A stretch of DNA of 64,000 nt from Sphingobacterium sp. lm-10 (lineage in GTDB: Bacteria; Bacteroidota; Bacteroidia; Sphingobacteriales; Sphingobacteriaceae). Within the stretch, counting starts at the first letter, position 1, and each line of letters begins with the position of its first letter. Made by a program: the position numbers and the translations under genes. Location: positions 496,001 through 560,000 of the forward strand of contig NZ_JAMJWC010000002.1 of the NCBI RefSeq assembly GCF_023554555.1, given 5' to 3'. Below are positions 26,293 to 35,807 of the stretch, piece by piece. The notes below the pieces were generated by a model, which searched no databases, was not told the origin of the DNA, and worked only from the letters and a program-made list of their open reading frames with translations.

Positions 26293-26862
26293 ATGCACGA
26301 AATAGAGCCTTTTTACAACTGGAGAGATGATTACATTGCCTCGGAAGATGAGCGAAGTCCATTTTTCGGGATAGAGTACAGTGAGTTTGAATTTGATAAG
26401 AAGATCTACAACTTTCTGCTGCACCCGCAGTGGGATGAGTTCGGGTCGAATACATTATACCTCAAAATATTATATGCCGACTACGATCGTGGTTACGCAA
26501 TTATTGAGCTGATCGGAGAGTGGAATGATGCGATCTACAACGACATCATGTTGATGAAGCGAGAAATTATCGACATGCTGATTGATGCCGGGGTCAGCCA
26601 ATTTGTATTAATCGGCGAGAACGTATTGAACTTTCATGCATCGGATGATTCTTATTACGAGGAATGGTTTCAGGATATTGAAGATGGATGGATCGTGGGT
26701 CTCAACTTCCGACCGCATGTGATTGAAGAATTTGTGCGCAATCAGATCGATTATTATGTGAGCTTTGGCGATTATCTAAATAATTTTCCATGGCGTACGC
26801 TAAAGCCTAAACAACTGTATCATCACATCAGGGAACACATGACCAGAAGATTGGGTATGTGA
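26293..26862 (+). CDS. Conserved acidic protein of unknown function
   Basis: A 189-residue soluble, strongly acidic protein rich in aromatic residues, with no signal peptide or TM segment. No motif of a named family is recognised. The middle (LYLKILYADYDRGYAIIELI ... LIDAGVSQFVLIGENVLNF) looks like an alternating alpha/beta fold similar in rhythm to STAS-type domains, which is speculation. It lies alone between the protease and fumC on the opposite strand to the protease. Codon use matches neighbours, so it is a real gene. Confidence 0.75.
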   Translation: MHEIEPFYNWRDDYIASEDERSPFFGIEYSEFEFDKKIYNFLLHPQWDEFGSNTLYLKILYADYDRGYAIIELIGEWNDAIYNDIMLMKREIIDMLIDAGVSQFVLIGENVLNFHASDDSYYEEWFQDIEDGWIVGLNFRPHVIEEFVRNQIDYYVSFGDYLNNFPWRTLKPKQLYHHIREHMTRRLGM

Positions 26863-26927
26863 CCTTAATGTGACATTTCAACTTGTCTAGGGTGGCCTGT
26901 GGATTCCATAAGCAGGCTTATTTTCAT

Positions 26928-26935
26928 TAACTTTG
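26928..26935 (+). promoter_or_regulatory. Candidate -7 box upstream of fumC
   Basis: TAACTTTG fits TAnnTTTG, 28 nt before the fumC ATG. Confidence 0.42.
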
Positions 26936-26963
26936 CTTTATACAATAACATTAATTTTTTACT

Positions 26964-28361
26964 ATGTCATTCAGAATCGAGAAGGATACCATGGGTGAAG
27001 TCCAGGTTCCTGCAGACAAGTACTGGGGAGCACAGACGGAGCGTTCACGGAACAATTTTAAAATAGGCCCCTCTGCATCTATGCCGAAGGAAGTGATTGA
27101 TGGCTTCGCTTACTTGAAGAAAGCTGCCGCATATGCTAACTACGATTTGAGAGTTTTGCCTGTAGAGAAAAGAGATGCTATCGCTGCAGTTTGTGATGAA
27201 ATATTAGCCGGTAAGCTAGATGAACATTTTCCATTGGTGATCTGGCAAACAGGATCTGGAACACAATCTAATATGAACCTGAACGAAGTAATTGCCAATC
27301 GTGCGCAAGTACTAGCTGGTGGTCAGATTGGAGAAGGCGAGCCTGTATTAAAAGCGAATGATGATGTTAATAAATCACAATCTTCTAACGATACCTACCC
27401 TACAGGTATGCACATCGCTGCGTACAAAGCGGTGGTAGAGACCACCATCCCAGGCGTCACGCAGTTGCGTAATACCCTGGCGAAGAAATCTGCTGATTTT
27501 AAAGAAGTGGTAAAAATTGGTAGAACTCACTTGATGGATGCGACGCCAATTACCCTAGGCCAGGAAATCTCTGGCTATGTAGCACAATTGGACTATGGTT
27601 TGCGTTCGTTGAAAAGCAGCCTGTCTCATTTATCGGAAATCGCATTGGGTGGTACGGCAGTAGGTACCGGGTTAAATGCACCAGAAGGATATGATGTGTT
27701 GGTAGCCAACTATATTGCTGACTTTACGGGTCTTCCTTTTGTAACGGCACCCAACAAGTTTGAGGCTTTGGCAGCGCATGATGCCATTGTAGAATCACAT
27801 GGCGCATTGAAGCAGTTAGCAGTTTCTTTAAATAAGATTGCCAATGATATCCGTATGTTAGCTTCAGGCCCTCGTTCGGGAATTGGTGAAATATTAATTC
27901 CAGAGAATGAACCAGGATCGTCTATCATGCCAGGAAAGGTGAATCCTACACAGTGTGAAGCATTGACGATGGTGGCGGCACAGGTGATGGGCAATGATGT
28001 GGCGATTACGATCGGAGGAACACAAGGACATTATGAATTGAACGTGTTCAAACCATTGATGGCCTACAATTTCTTGCAGTCGGCACGTCTTATCGGAGAT
28101 GCTTGTATGTCTTTCGATGCACACTGTGCACAAGGAATTGAACCCAATCATACCCGTATTCAAGAGTTGGTAGACAACTCGTTGATGTTAGTTACTGCCT
28201 TGAATACCAAAATTGGCTATTACAAGTCGGCAGAAATCGCGCAAACGGCACATAAAAATGGCACTACTTTGAAAGAGGAAGCTGTTCGTTTGGGGTATGT
28301 ATCGGCCGAAGACTTCGACGCTTGGGTGCGCCCGGAAACGATGGTTGGAAGCATCAAATAG
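26964..28361 (+). CDS. fumC: Class II fumarate hydratase
   Basis: Iron-independent fumarase of the TCA cycle (fumarate to L-malate), 465 residues. The family signature [11 protein letters not shown] is present near residue 318, and the substrate-site stretches [23 protein letters not shown] and [11 protein letters not shown] are intact. It feeds the same central metabolism whose reducing power enters the respiratory cluster further on. A small lipoprotein gene starts 13 nt downstream, so the two may share a transcript. Confidence 0.96.
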   Translation: MSFRIEKDTMGEVQVPADKYWGAQTERSRNNFKIGPSASMPKEVIDGFAYLKKAAAYANYDLRVLPVEKRDAIAAVCDEILAGKLDEHFPLVIWQTGSGTQSNMNLNEVIANRAQVLAGGQIGEGEPVLKANDDVNKSQSSNDTYPTGMHIAAYKAVVETTIPGVTQLRNTLAKKSADFKEVVKIGRTHLMDATPITLGQEISGYVAQLDYGLRSLKSSLSHLSEIALGGTAVGTGLNAPEGYDVLVANYIADFTGLPFVTAPNKFEALAAHDAIVESHGALKQLAVSLNKIANDIRMLASGPRSGIGEILIPENEPGSSIMPGKVNPTQCEALTMVAAQVMGNDVAITIGGTQGHYELNVFKPLMAYNFLQSARLIGDACMSFDAHCAQGIEPNHTRIQELVDNSLMLVTALNTKIGYYKSAEIAQTAHKNGTTLKEEAVRLGYVSAEDFDAWVRPETMVGSIK

Positions 28362-28374
28362 TATAATATTTACG

Positions 28375-28893
28375 ATGATAAAAAGATATCGTAGCAAAGC
28401 ATGCCTACTTTTAGTGGGCATGCTTTTGTTTTCTGCTAGCTGCGTACGGCAATCTGACATGCAGACTGCAGGTGCTGATTTTTTTCAAGGCGAATGGGTG
28501 CAGGATACTATTCCAGGTCAAGAAGAGATGTTGCATTATACGCTGCACGAATTCAAGGTGACCTGCGATTCCATCTATGCTACTTTTCATATGAATTCTA
28601 CCGTAAAAAATATGCCAGATAGCTGCTTCGGATCAGGCCGTTGGAAAGAATATGCCAAAGGCGTTTATGTGGTGCGTGGAGATAGTTTGATCGTAGATGG
28701 CGTATATACTAAGCCTAATTGGAAACAAAAGATCTCCGGGTGCTATCGACAAGGAACTTATATTCCAAGATTCAAAATAACAGCACAGGGTGCAGATAGT
28801 ATCGTACTAGAAAGCCGATACGATCAACGGGCAATTGTCTTGCGCAAGACGGCTGATATTACCTGTGTGCCGAAGCCGCGTTGGGAGTATTAA
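28375..28893 (+). CDS. Small lipoprotein of unknown function
   Basis: A 172-residue protein with a lipoprotein signal (LLLVGMLLFSASC, lipidated Cys23). The start at 28375 sits 13 nt after fumC; the frame extends upstream into fumC but that part is only an overlap. The mature part is beta-rich (FFQGEWVQDTIPGQEEMLHYTLHEFKV onward) and resembles the many fumarate-hydratase-adjacent lipoproteins annotated only as hypothetical in Sphingobacteriaceae, by my recollection. No function can be given. Confidence 0.78.
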   Translation: MIKRYRSKACLLLVGMLLFSASCVRQSDMQTAGADFFQGEWVQDTIPGQEEMLHYTLHEFKVTCDSIYATFHMNSTVKNMPDSCFGSGRWKEYAKGVYVVRGDSLIVDGVYTKPNWKQKISGCYRQGTYIPRFKITAQGADSIVLESRYDQRAIVLRKTADITCVPKPRWEY

Positions 28894-28924
28894 AACAGCT
28901 GGTGAAGTAAAAAGGTTAGCCTGC

Positions 28925-30010
28925 CTATAATTTTACATCTGCCCATATGGGATAATGATCAGAAAACTTCCGTTTAATGATACCATAGTCCAGCACTTCA
29001 AAATCCGAAAAGATATAATCAATCTGTAAGATCGGAAATACCTCAAAGTGAGTGACACCCCAACCATTACCTTTCTTTTGGAAAGCATTGTTCATGTTTT
29101 TCCCAATCGTATTTACACTGTAAGACATGGGCGTATCATTGAAGTCGCCCATCACCAGCTTTGGATATTTAGTGGTGTCAAAATGTGCTAGTAAATGCTC
29201 CACTTGTCTGCTGCGGTAGTAAAATGCATCTTTCAGCTTACGACCTACGCGCTTGGTGGCTACTTTTTCGTCTTGAGCGCCAGATGGGTTCTTGATAAAA
29301 TCTTTGTCCTCATCCTGTAATAGGAAAGAGCGAAGATGTACATTATATATTCTGATGGTATCCAGGTCTTTGACAATGTCGGTAAACACAATCCGGTTGA
29401 TGCCATAAGAATAATCGTTGATCACGCCGGCATCAACGATAGGGTATTTTGAAAATACCACATGACCATATCCATGATAAGAATTCTTATTGGCTGGTGA
29501 AAAGTAGTAGTCTTTAAAGCCACAGGTTTTCTTCACTTTCTCCGTAAACTTTTGTTCTCCGACAACCGTACTTTGAAATTCCTGCATGCAAAGCACATCA
29601 GGCTTGTTGTCTTGTACGAGCTTGATTACACTATCTTGCGTATGCGTATTCCGATCCTGAATAGCTTCAAATAAATGCACATTGTAAGACATCACACGAA
29701 GTACACTATCTTTCTCATGTTCGGTTACACTATTGAAGGCAACATGTTTGGTCATGAGCGGCCATCCAATAAGTATGGTTACAAAAGACGCAAGGGCAAA
29801 GAGGGGTCTTCTCACTAACCAATAAATTACAAAAATGATATTTGCTAGAAGAATAGGTGGGTATGCGAGGCCGAAAAGTGCCGTTGGCCAGAAGAATGTC
29901 GGGTTAATAAATGAAGCTGAATAACTAGCAATTAATGCCAATACTGCTAGTACGTTTATAAGCAATACAGATTTACTAAAGAAACCAAGTTTGTTCGTGT
30001 GTCTGGGCAT
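28925..30010 (-). CDS. Membrane-anchored endonuclease/exonuclease/phosphatase family protein
   Basis: A 361-residue protein with three N-terminal TM helices (about 12-32, 38-62, 68-88) and an EEP (DNase I-like) domain facing outward or inward. Catalytic stretches are present: MSYNVHLF (Asn), LCMQEFQS (Glu), HLRSF, MGDFNDTP (Asp, Asn) and SDHYPIWADV (Asp-His). Substrates in this superfamily range from DNA to phospholipids and inositol phosphates. The gene ends the five-member minus-strand group that starts with mutL; spacing to the next gene is 4 nt. Confidence 0.88.
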   Translation of the reverse strand: MPRHTNKLGFFSKSVLLINVLAVLALIASYSASFINPTFFWPTALFGLAYPPILLANIIFVIYWLVRRPLFALASFVTILIGWPLMTKHVAFNSVTEHEKDSVLRVMSYNVHLFEAIQDRNTHTQDSVIKLVQDNKPDVLCMQEFQSTVVGEQKFTEKVKKTCGFKDYYFSPANKNSYHGYGHVVFSKYPIVDAGVINDYSYGINRIVFTDIVKDLDTIRIYNVHLRSFLLQDEDKDFIKNPSGAQDEKVATKRVGRKLKDAFYYRSRQVEHLLAHFDTTKYPKLVMGDFNDTPMSYSVNTIGKNMNNAFQKKGNGWGVTHFEVFPILQIDYIFSDFEVLDYGIIKRKFSDHYPIWADVKL

Positions 30011-30014
30011 GGTA

Positions 30015-30890
30015 CTATTTTTCCTGCTTACTGGCTTTAAAGAGGATTTCTTTTTCCAATGTACTTAGACTATCGTATCCGTTCAGAGATATTTTGTCTA
30101 AAATTTCATCAATGACTTCCTGATTAGGAAGATCTGCCCGATAGCTTTTGTACGTAGGGCCTTTGGGTTTATGGTGCACAACCTTTAGTGTTCTCTTTTT
30201 TTGCTTACGAAAGAAATGACTCCAATCGTTTCCTTGCTTCAAAGTTAACATAAAAGCTACTCCCCAAACTATTCCGGCCGTATACGATCCAGCAGCCGAC
30301 TGATCTACCATCATGTAATATCCCAATTGTAATGCCAAATATATTAATCCAATGGTACGGAGGCGTACATTGCCAAATAAAAAGAGCCGAATTTCTGACT
30401 CTGGCACTAGGATAAGCAAAGAGCCGATGACTGCTGCATTAGCTACTGCACCGCTATATAAGTAGGGCGCACCCTGCTCTGCAAATAGGGTGAGCTGTCC
30501 AAAAGCTAGATAAACAAAGCCGCCTAGAAAAATAGCGCCAAGGTATACGGTTAGGAGTTGTCTGGTTTGTAGTAGGTTGAGGAAAATACGCCCCGTCCAA
30601 TAAAGCCACAGACAGTCAAATAGTAACTCGAATAGTGTTTGATTGAGTAAAGAATACGTGAGCAAGGACCACGGCTGTTGTAGAAATAACGGGAATGTTT
30701 TTGGAAGACTAAGGCTAGCTAATGCTTGATCAAATAGCGGTGCAGCGATAGTTTCTGTGTCGTGCAATAGATCAAATATATAGATCAACACAAAAACCAA
30801 TACTTTTGCCGAGATAATATACGGTACAGGAGATCCTGAGCGATACGTAGTTCGCAGAAATTCCTTCAAAGTACCCTCGCTATGCATCAC
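30015..30890 (-). CDS. Rhomboid-like membrane protein, probably inactive
   Basis: A 291-residue six-TM rhomboid-fold protein followed by a soluble tail (220-291) that ends in a conserved helical motif (ISLNGYDSLSTLEKEILFKAS), seen in Bacteroidota rhomboids (DUF6576-like). Compared with the active neighbour, S146 is retained (YSGAVA in place of GASGAV), but the catalytic histidine of TM6 is absent (SYTAGIVWG, T204 or Y203 at that place) and the HGNLMH motif of TM2 reads NQTLFE. It is therefore predicted to be a pseudoprotease. It lies 5 nt after the active rhomboid and probably works with it. Confidence 0.85.
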   Translation of the reverse strand: MMHSEGTLKEFLRTTYRSGSPVPYIISAKVLVFVLIYIFDLLHDTETIAAPLFDQALASLSLPKTFPLFLQQPWSLLTYSLLNQTLFELLFDCLWLYWTGRIFLNLLQTRQLLTVYLGAIFLGGFVYLAFGQLTLFAEQGAPYLYSGAVANAAVIGSLLILVPESEIRLFLFGNVRLRTIGLIYLALQLGYYMMVDQSAAGSYTAGIVWGVAFMLTLKQGNDWSHFFRKQKKRTLKVVHHKPKGPTYKSYRADLPNQEVIDEILDKISLNGYDSLSTLEKEILFKASKQEK

Positions 30891-30895
30891 AATCT

Positions 30896-31609
30896 CTAAT
30901 AAAAGTTAGTCCGTCTGATTCCCCAGACTTTCAGTAAGATAAATCCACATAAGGCACCTCCTACGTGAGCCAAATGCGCAATAGAAGAACCACTGTTGGC
31001 AAAGCCAAGGTAAACCTCAATCAGGATATATCCTCCTACAAAGTATTTAGCTTTTATAGGCACGGGAATAAATAAGAACTGCAACGGCATATTTGGGTAC
31101 AAATAAGCAAATGCTAATAGCAATCCGAAAACAGCTCCTGATGCACCCACCATCGGTGTGGTATAAATCGAGCGAAGTAAGTCGTAACTTTCTGGATCCA
31201 TCGGGCGGGTTGGTCGCACACTATTACTATACAAGTCTATGTCCAACCAATCACGTGCGCTGACCGTACCCGTAATCTGATACACTTCTATAGCCTGTAC
31301 ACCATATTGTAATACTAACGCACCTAATCCACAAATCAAATAATAATTTAAAAACCGTTTATTGCCCAAAGATTGCTCTATGATGGCACCAAACATGACC
31401 AACGCAAACATATTAAAAAAGATATGCATCAAGTTGCCATGCATAAACATGTACGTGATGGGTTGCCAGATTTTGAATAAGGGAGAGTCCGGATAAAAAA
31501 CGCCAAAGAAGAACGTAGATCCAGAAAAGATTGCTGACCCGACAAAGAAAATAACATTAATAATAAGCAGATTTTTGGCAATCGGTGGTAAATTATTCAA
31601 CGGGTTCAT
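30896..31609 (-). CDS. Rhomboid intramembrane serine protease
   Basis: A 237-residue intramembrane protease with six TM helices. The catalytic dyad is S157 in GASGAVFG and H215 in AHLAHVGG; H57 and N66 in the HGNLMHIFFNM motif provide the oxyanion-side residues. The loop between TM2 and TM4 is long (about 105-150) and proline-rich. It cleaves TM segments of unknown partners. It sits between mutL (24 nt) and its inactive paralogue (5 nt), and the three probably share a transcript. Confidence 0.93.
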   Translation of the reverse strand: MNPLNNLPPIAKNLLIINVIFFVGSAIFSGSTFFFGVFYPDSPLFKIWQPITYMFMHGNLMHIFFNMFALVMFGAIIEQSLGNKRFLNYYLICGLGALVLQYGVQAIEVYQITGTVSARDWLDIDLYSNSVRPTRPMDPESYDLLRSIYTTPMVGASGAVFGLLLAFAYLYPNMPLQFLFIPVPIKAKYFVGGYILIEVYLGFANSGSSIAHLAHVGGALCGFILLKVWGIRRTNFY

Positions 31610-31633
31610 ACAATCTTTTTAGTATAGTTTATG

Positions 31634-33520
31634 TTACAGTGTTTTGGCAAATCGTTCCGCTAACTCTTGTAGCGTAAACGTAATGATGATCGGTTTTCCT
31701 TGTAATGAGATGTTCGGCACAGCGCAGGCAAAGAGTTTATCAATCAGATTGGCCATCGAAGTATGGTCAAGCGGCGTGCCGGTTTTTAAAGCAGCACTAC
31801 GCGACAGACTTTTTGCCAGGTTTTCCCGCTTGCTAACTTTGAGCTCATCTTTGTTATTTTTAAAATCTTCCAGCAATTGCTCGATCACTTTGGTTTCGTC
31901 TAGGTGGTTGCCTACATCTGCTGGAATACCGTCTACAATATACGTTGTTTTTCCAAATGGTCGTAGCTGGAATCCAAGAGACTGTATGTCGGGTAGTATA
32001 TCCTGCATTAATGCGGCGTCTGCATTGCTCAGTTCAATGGTTTGCGGGAACAAGCTTTGCTGACTTAATCCTTGTTGACGCTCCAGATGCTCCAAAAACT
32101 GCTCATACAAGATGCGCTCGTGTGCCGCTTGCTGATCGATTAGCATAAAGCCCGAATGTATTTGCGAGACGATATATTTGTTGTGTAGCTGAAAAGGCTG
32201 TTTTACTAAACCAGTCTTGATCTCTTCTTTCTCTGCTGTTGCCTCTTCTTGTGTAGGAATCAAAGGCAATTGTTGTGCCGCGTTATCCTGTTCAGTGATC
32301 TGATATAAAGTATCCCAGTTTTGTGGTATAGCCGTCTTTTTCTCAAAACCAAGCGCATAGTCTGCACTTCTGGTAGATGTGCGCGTAGCGTTGCCGCCGC
32401 CTTCTGCTTCAAATGGATTAAAGCTAGGATTGAACGTAATCGTTGGTGCTTGAATCTCGTCCAATGGCTTTTGAGAAATCATATGGTTAAAACTCGTCTC
32501 CTGATTAAAGTCCAAAGTGGGTGCGATATTATATCGGCCTAATGAGCGCTTTACAGCAGAACGCAAAATAGCGTAGATGGATTTCTCATCTTCGTACTTG
32601 ATCTCTGTTTTGGTCGGGTGCACGTTGATATCTATCTTTGCCGGATCAATATCAATACATAACACATAGAATGGGAATGAGTCTGACGGGAGAATGTCTT
32701 CAAAGGCATTCATAACGGCATGATTCAGATAGGGATCTTTCACAAAGCGTTTGTTCACAAAGAAAAACTGCTCTCCGCGTGTTTTTTTTGCAAATTCTGG
32801 CTTGCCCACAAAACCCTGAACGCGTAGGATCGTGGTATCTTCTTCCACAGGCACCAACCGTTGATTATAGCTATTTCCAAACAAATGTACAATGCGCTGT
32901 TTGAGAACTTCCTTCGGCAAACGAAATACCTCATTGCCATCGCTGTGTAAGGAGAAGCTGATCTCGGGATGCGCTAGTGCGACCCGTTGAAATTCATCAA
33001 TGATATGCCGCATTTCCACCGCGTTGCTTTTAAGAAAATTGCGGCGTGCAGGAATGTTAAAGAATAAATTCTTGATACAGATATTGGTGCCCGCGGGAAT
33101 ATTTTCGGGGTATTGATCAATGACCGTAGAGCCTTCAATTTGTACAATGGTGCCTAGCTCATCTTCCACGCGTCTGCTACGCAATTCAACGTGCGCAATC
33201 GCTGCAATGGAGGCCATGGCCTCACCACGAAATCCCATTGTGCGGATAGCAAACAAGTCTTCTGCCTTTCTGATTTTTGAAGTAGCATGGCGCTCAAAAC
33301 ATAAACGCGCATCTGTGACACTCATGCCACAGCCATTGTCAATGACTTGGATGAGTGATTTTCCGGCGTCTTTTACGATCAGTTTAATCTGATCTGCTCC
33401 AGCATCAATAGCGTTCTCTACAAGTTCTTTCACTGCCGAGGCGGGTCGTTGTACAACTTCTCCAGCAGCGATCTGGTTGGCCACGGCATCCGGCAATAGT
33501 TGAATGATATCCGACGTCAT
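31634..33520 (-). CDS. mutL: DNA mismatch repair protein MutL
   Basis: A 628-residue MutL. The N-terminal GHKL ATPase motifs are complete (ENAIDAGAD, DNGCGM, TSKI, GFRGEAMASIAA), followed by the transducer domain (VNKRFVKDP, DVHPTK-like NVHPTKTEIK). After a linker of about 100 residues, the C-terminal dimerisation domain contains DQQAAHERILYE, the position of the endonuclease motif DQHA-x2-E-x4-E; His is replaced by Gln. I recall this variant in other Bacteroidota. First gene of the minus-strand group running down to the EEP protein. Confidence 0.95.
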   Translation of the reverse strand: MTSDIIQLLPDAVANQIAAGEVVQRPASAVKELVENAIDAGADQIKLIVKDAGKSLIQVIDNGCGMSVTDARLCFERHATSKIRKAEDLFAIRTMGFRGEAMASIAAIAHVELRSRRVEDELGTIVQIEGSTVIDQYPENIPAGTNICIKNLFFNIPARRNFLKSNAVEMRHIIDEFQRVALAHPEISFSLHSDGNEVFRLPKEVLKQRIVHLFGNSYNQRLVPVEEDTTILRVQGFVGKPEFAKKTRGEQFFFVNKRFVKDPYLNHAVMNAFEDILPSDSFPFYVLCIDIDPAKIDINVHPTKTEIKYEDEKSIYAILRSAVKRSLGRYNIAPTLDFNQETSFNHMISQKPLDEIQAPTITFNPSFNPFEAEGGGNATRTSTRSADYALGFEKKTAIPQNWDTLYQITEQDNAAQQLPLIPTQEEATAEKEEIKTGLVKQPFQLHNKYIVSQIHSGFMLIDQQAAHERILYEQFLEHLERQQGLSQQSLFPQTIELSNADAALMQDILPDIQSLGFQLRPFGKTTYIVDGIPADVGNHLDETKVIEQLLEDFKNNKDELKVSKRENLAKSLSRSAALKTGTPLDHTSMANLIDKLFACAVPNISLQGKPIIITFTLQELAERFAKTL

Positions 33521-33612
33521 AACGCGAAGTTACGAAAATGCTTTATTATCGCCGGATGACATTAGTCGAAAAATAAAGGTGGATATTGGTTTTCAAAATT
33601 GAAACGAGTAGA

Positions 33613-34146
33613 ATGGAAAAAGTATTAGTTATAGTTATACATCCGGATTTGGAAAGTTCGGTAATAAATAAAAGATGGATTAGCGAGTTGCAACAATATC
33701 CCGATCGTTATCATATACATGATTTGTATCATCACTATCGAGATAGAATGATTGATGTAGAGGCAGAACAGCGGCTTGTGGAGCAATATGATAAAATTGT
33801 CTTCCAGTTTCCATTGTATTGGTTTAGCAGCCCGCCACTTTTCAAAACTTGGCAGGATGAGGTGCTCACCTATGGTTGGGCATATGGTAGCAAAAGTGGT
33901 TTTAAGATGGCCGGTAAAAAAATCGCTCTGGCAATCTCTGCGGGAGTAGCAGAAGATGTATACATGCCAGAAGAAAAGTATAAATATACTTTAGACGAGT
34001 TAACGCGTCCCTTCGAACTGACCTTTGAATATGTGAAAGCGGATTACCGTCCATTATTTGCGTACTATGATCTGGAGCTTAACGTGCAAGAACCGTGGAT
34101 TGCTCGAAGTGTACCATTATATATGGATTTTTTAAATGCTTTGTAA
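33613..34146 (+). CDS. Flavodoxin-fold NAD(P)H oxidoreductase (KefF/MdaB-like)
   Basis: A 177-residue flavoprotein of the NAD(P)H:quinone oxidoreductase family (PF02525 type). The start at 33613 (MEKVLVIVIHPDLESS) matches the family; an upstream GTG-type extension does not. Motifs are the N-terminal VIVIHPDLESSVINK phosphate/flavin loop and the IVFQFPLYWFSSPPLFKTWQDEVLTYGWAYG segment typical of KefF-like enzymes. Such enzymes reduce quinones or drugs with FMN. It is monocistronic. Confidence 0.9.
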   Translation: MEKVLVIVIHPDLESSVINKRWISELQQYPDRYHIHDLYHHYRDRMIDVEAEQRLVEQYDKIVFQFPLYWFSSPPLFKTWQDEVLTYGWAYGSKSGFKMAGKKIALAISAGVAEDVYMPEEKYKYTLDELTRPFELTFEYVKADYRPLFAYYDLELNVQEPWIARSVPLYMDFLNAL

Positions 34147-34213
34147 CATAAAACATGAGCATCATTCGTTTTATTGATGCAATCCCTATCTTGTGTGCTC
34201 AATGTAAGTTTTT

Positions 34214-34936
34214 ATGAGAATTCTATTCAATATCTTGATTATACTGATGATTTCTAGCTGCGCGCAGCGGGATAAGAAACAAGCTATCGCGAAGCAGGAG
34301 CATAAAGTAGGAGAATGGAACGATTTATTAATAGGCGATTCTCTGGCTGGTTGGCATCTTTATAATGCCGGGAATGTGGTATCGAAGTGGAAGGTAGATC
34401 AAGGTGAACTAACTTGTGATCCCCACAAAGCCGATGGCATATTTGGAGATCTTATTACGGATGATGATTACGAAGATTTTGAACTGGCCCTGGAGTGGAA
34501 AGTAAATAAAGGAGGGAATAGCGGAATTCTGATTAATGTAAAAGAAGATTCGGCCTATGCCGCTACATTTGCCACCGGCTTGGAAATGCAATTGTTGGAT
34601 AATCAATATGCCGAGCTACGCCATCAGCGCGATTCTACCCATTGGGCGGGTTGCTTGTATTCAGTAGATTGCTTGGCAGAAAACTCATTGCCATTGCCCT
34701 ATGGACAATGGAATAAAGCGCGAATTGTACAGCAAAAAGGAAAGGTGAGCTTTTGGTTAAACGAAAAACTCACCTTTGAACGCGAAATCAATTCGCCTGC
34801 GTTTCAAGAATTAGTCAGTAATAGTCCTATCACGGCCTATCCCGACTTTGGAAAATATCCATCAGGAAAGATTGCTTTGCAAAATCACACCGATTCGGTT
34901 TCCTTCCGAAATATCCGAATTAAGCAACTGCTTTAA
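34214..34936 (+). CDS. DUF1080 (3-keto-disaccharide hydrolase-like) lipoprotein
   Basis: A 240-residue lipoprotein (MISSC, lipidated Cys16) containing one DUF1080 domain, a concanavalin-like beta-sandwich fold. Family stretches are WNDLLIGDSLAGW, GELTCDP, YEDFELALEWKVNKGGNSGI and GKIALQNHTDSVSFRNIRI. Some family members hydrolyse 3-keto-glycosides; most are uncharacterised. No sugar oxidoreductase is adjacent, so the substrate is open. The REP-like array begins about 20 nt downstream. Confidence 0.88.
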   Translation: MRILFNILIILMISSCAQRDKKQAIAKQEHKVGEWNDLLIGDSLAGWHLYNAGNVVSKWKVDQGELTCDPHKADGIFGDLITDDDYEDFELALEWKVNKGGNSGILINVKEDSAYAATFATGLEMQLLDNQYAELRHQRDSTHWAGCLYSVDCLAENSLPLPYGQWNKARIVQQKGKVSFWLNEKLTFEREINSPAFQELVSNSPITAYPDFGKYPSGKIALQNHTDSVSFRNIRIKQLL

Positions 34937-34957
34937 GACTGGTTTCCTTCGGAGTTG

Positions 34958-35260
34958 CGTCATTGCGAAGCCGAGGCACGAGGCTGCGGCAATCTTTGAA
35001 CCTTCTGGGTTCAATAATTAAGATCGCGTTGTCGTACCTCCGCGCGATGACGAAGTCAAGAAAGGTCGTCAGTTAAGGAAGAGTCGTCATTGCGAACCCG
35101 AAGCATGAGGGTGCGGCAATCCAAAACCATACAAGGTGTCATTCAATCCCTTAGATTGCCGCGTTGTGTCTCCTCGCAAGGACGGCGGGAAGGAATGCGA
35201 TCCGTCGGATTGCCATATCATACCTCTTTGCAAAGCCGAGGTACGAGGCTGTGGCAATCT
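34958..35260. repeat. Array of REP-like palindromic repeats
   Basis: The 380-bp gap between the DUF1080 gene and msrB holds five related units of alternating orientation: forward 34958-34994, inverted 35021-35052, forward 35085-35121, inverted 35153-35184, and a forward partial 35226-35260. The unit reads roughly CGTCATTGCG - variable hairpin - GCGGCAATC. Each unit and each adjacent pair can fold into a stem. Such dispersed intergenic repeats are common in Sphingobacteriaceae chromosomes, by recollection. Confidence 0.85.
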
Positions 35261-35317
35261 CACTTTTCTTTATCAAACATATTAACTTTATTATTAACTC
35301 CCTCAACCTCTAAAAAA

Positions 35318-35782
35318 CTATTTCACCACTTCTGCTACGAATTTCATAGAGATGGAGTTTACGCAGTGTCGAGTATCTTTGGTGGTGAAACCTTCACCTT
35401 CGAATACATGACCCAGATGGGCATTACAGGTATTACACAAGATTTCGGTACGGCGCCCATCGGCATCTGTTTCGCGTCTTACCGCATCTTCAATCTCGTC
35501 ATCAAAACTTGGCCATCCGCAGAAAGATTCAAATTTATCTTCTGAACGGTACAATGGCGCATCACAACGTTTACATACGTAAGTACCCTGCTGTTTATTG
35601 TCCAGTAATGAGCCAGTAAAAGGACGCTCAGTCCCTTTGTCTTCGATTACATATTTCTCTTCTGCTGTTAATTCGTTATACTTGTCGTTGTTCATTTCTG
35701 TTCTATTTTTAACGGGTTCATGACTACAATTCATGCAGAGCATTGAAATGCAAATGAAGCTCAGATTTATAAGTGTTTTCAT
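35318..35782 (-). CDS. msrB: Peptide-methionine (R)-S-oxide reductase, exported
   Basis: Repairs oxidised methionine (R-epimer). The 154-residue protein starts at 35782 with a signal sequence ([16 protein letters not shown]), so it acts in the envelope, possibly lipid-linked although the lipobox is weak. The MsrB domain (35-150) has the catalytic C140 in RHCVNS, the second cysteine C88 in FCGWPSF, and the structural zinc cysteines C70/C73 and C116/C119. An upstream start at 35803 is also open. It diverges from the respiratory cluster, and an envelope MsrB next to it may protect the exported redox proteins. Confidence 0.93.
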   Translation of the reverse strand: MKTLINLSFICISMLCMNCSHEPVKNRTEMNNDKYNELTAEEKYVIEDKGTERPFTGSLLDNKQQGTYVCKRCDAPLYRSEDKFESFCGWPSFDDEIEDAVRRETDADGRRTEILCNTCNAHLGHVFEGEGFTTKDTRHCVNSISMKFVAEVVK

Positions 35783-35807
35783 GCGCAAATTGTTTCCTTT
35801 CACTGCA

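Noticed and set aside
30015-30890. Pseudo-rhomboid as a sequencing-damaged gene
   Set aside because: The frame is complete, codon use is normal and the family-specific C-terminal tail is intact, so loss of the catalytic His is likely genuine.
34958-35260. Repeat array as a CRISPR
   Set aside because: Units alternate in orientation, vary in sequence and have irregular spacing; no cas genes are present.
35090-35545. 151-codon plus-strand ORF over the repeat array
   Set aside because: It runs through the REP-like repeats and then antisense to msrB; no coding signature.
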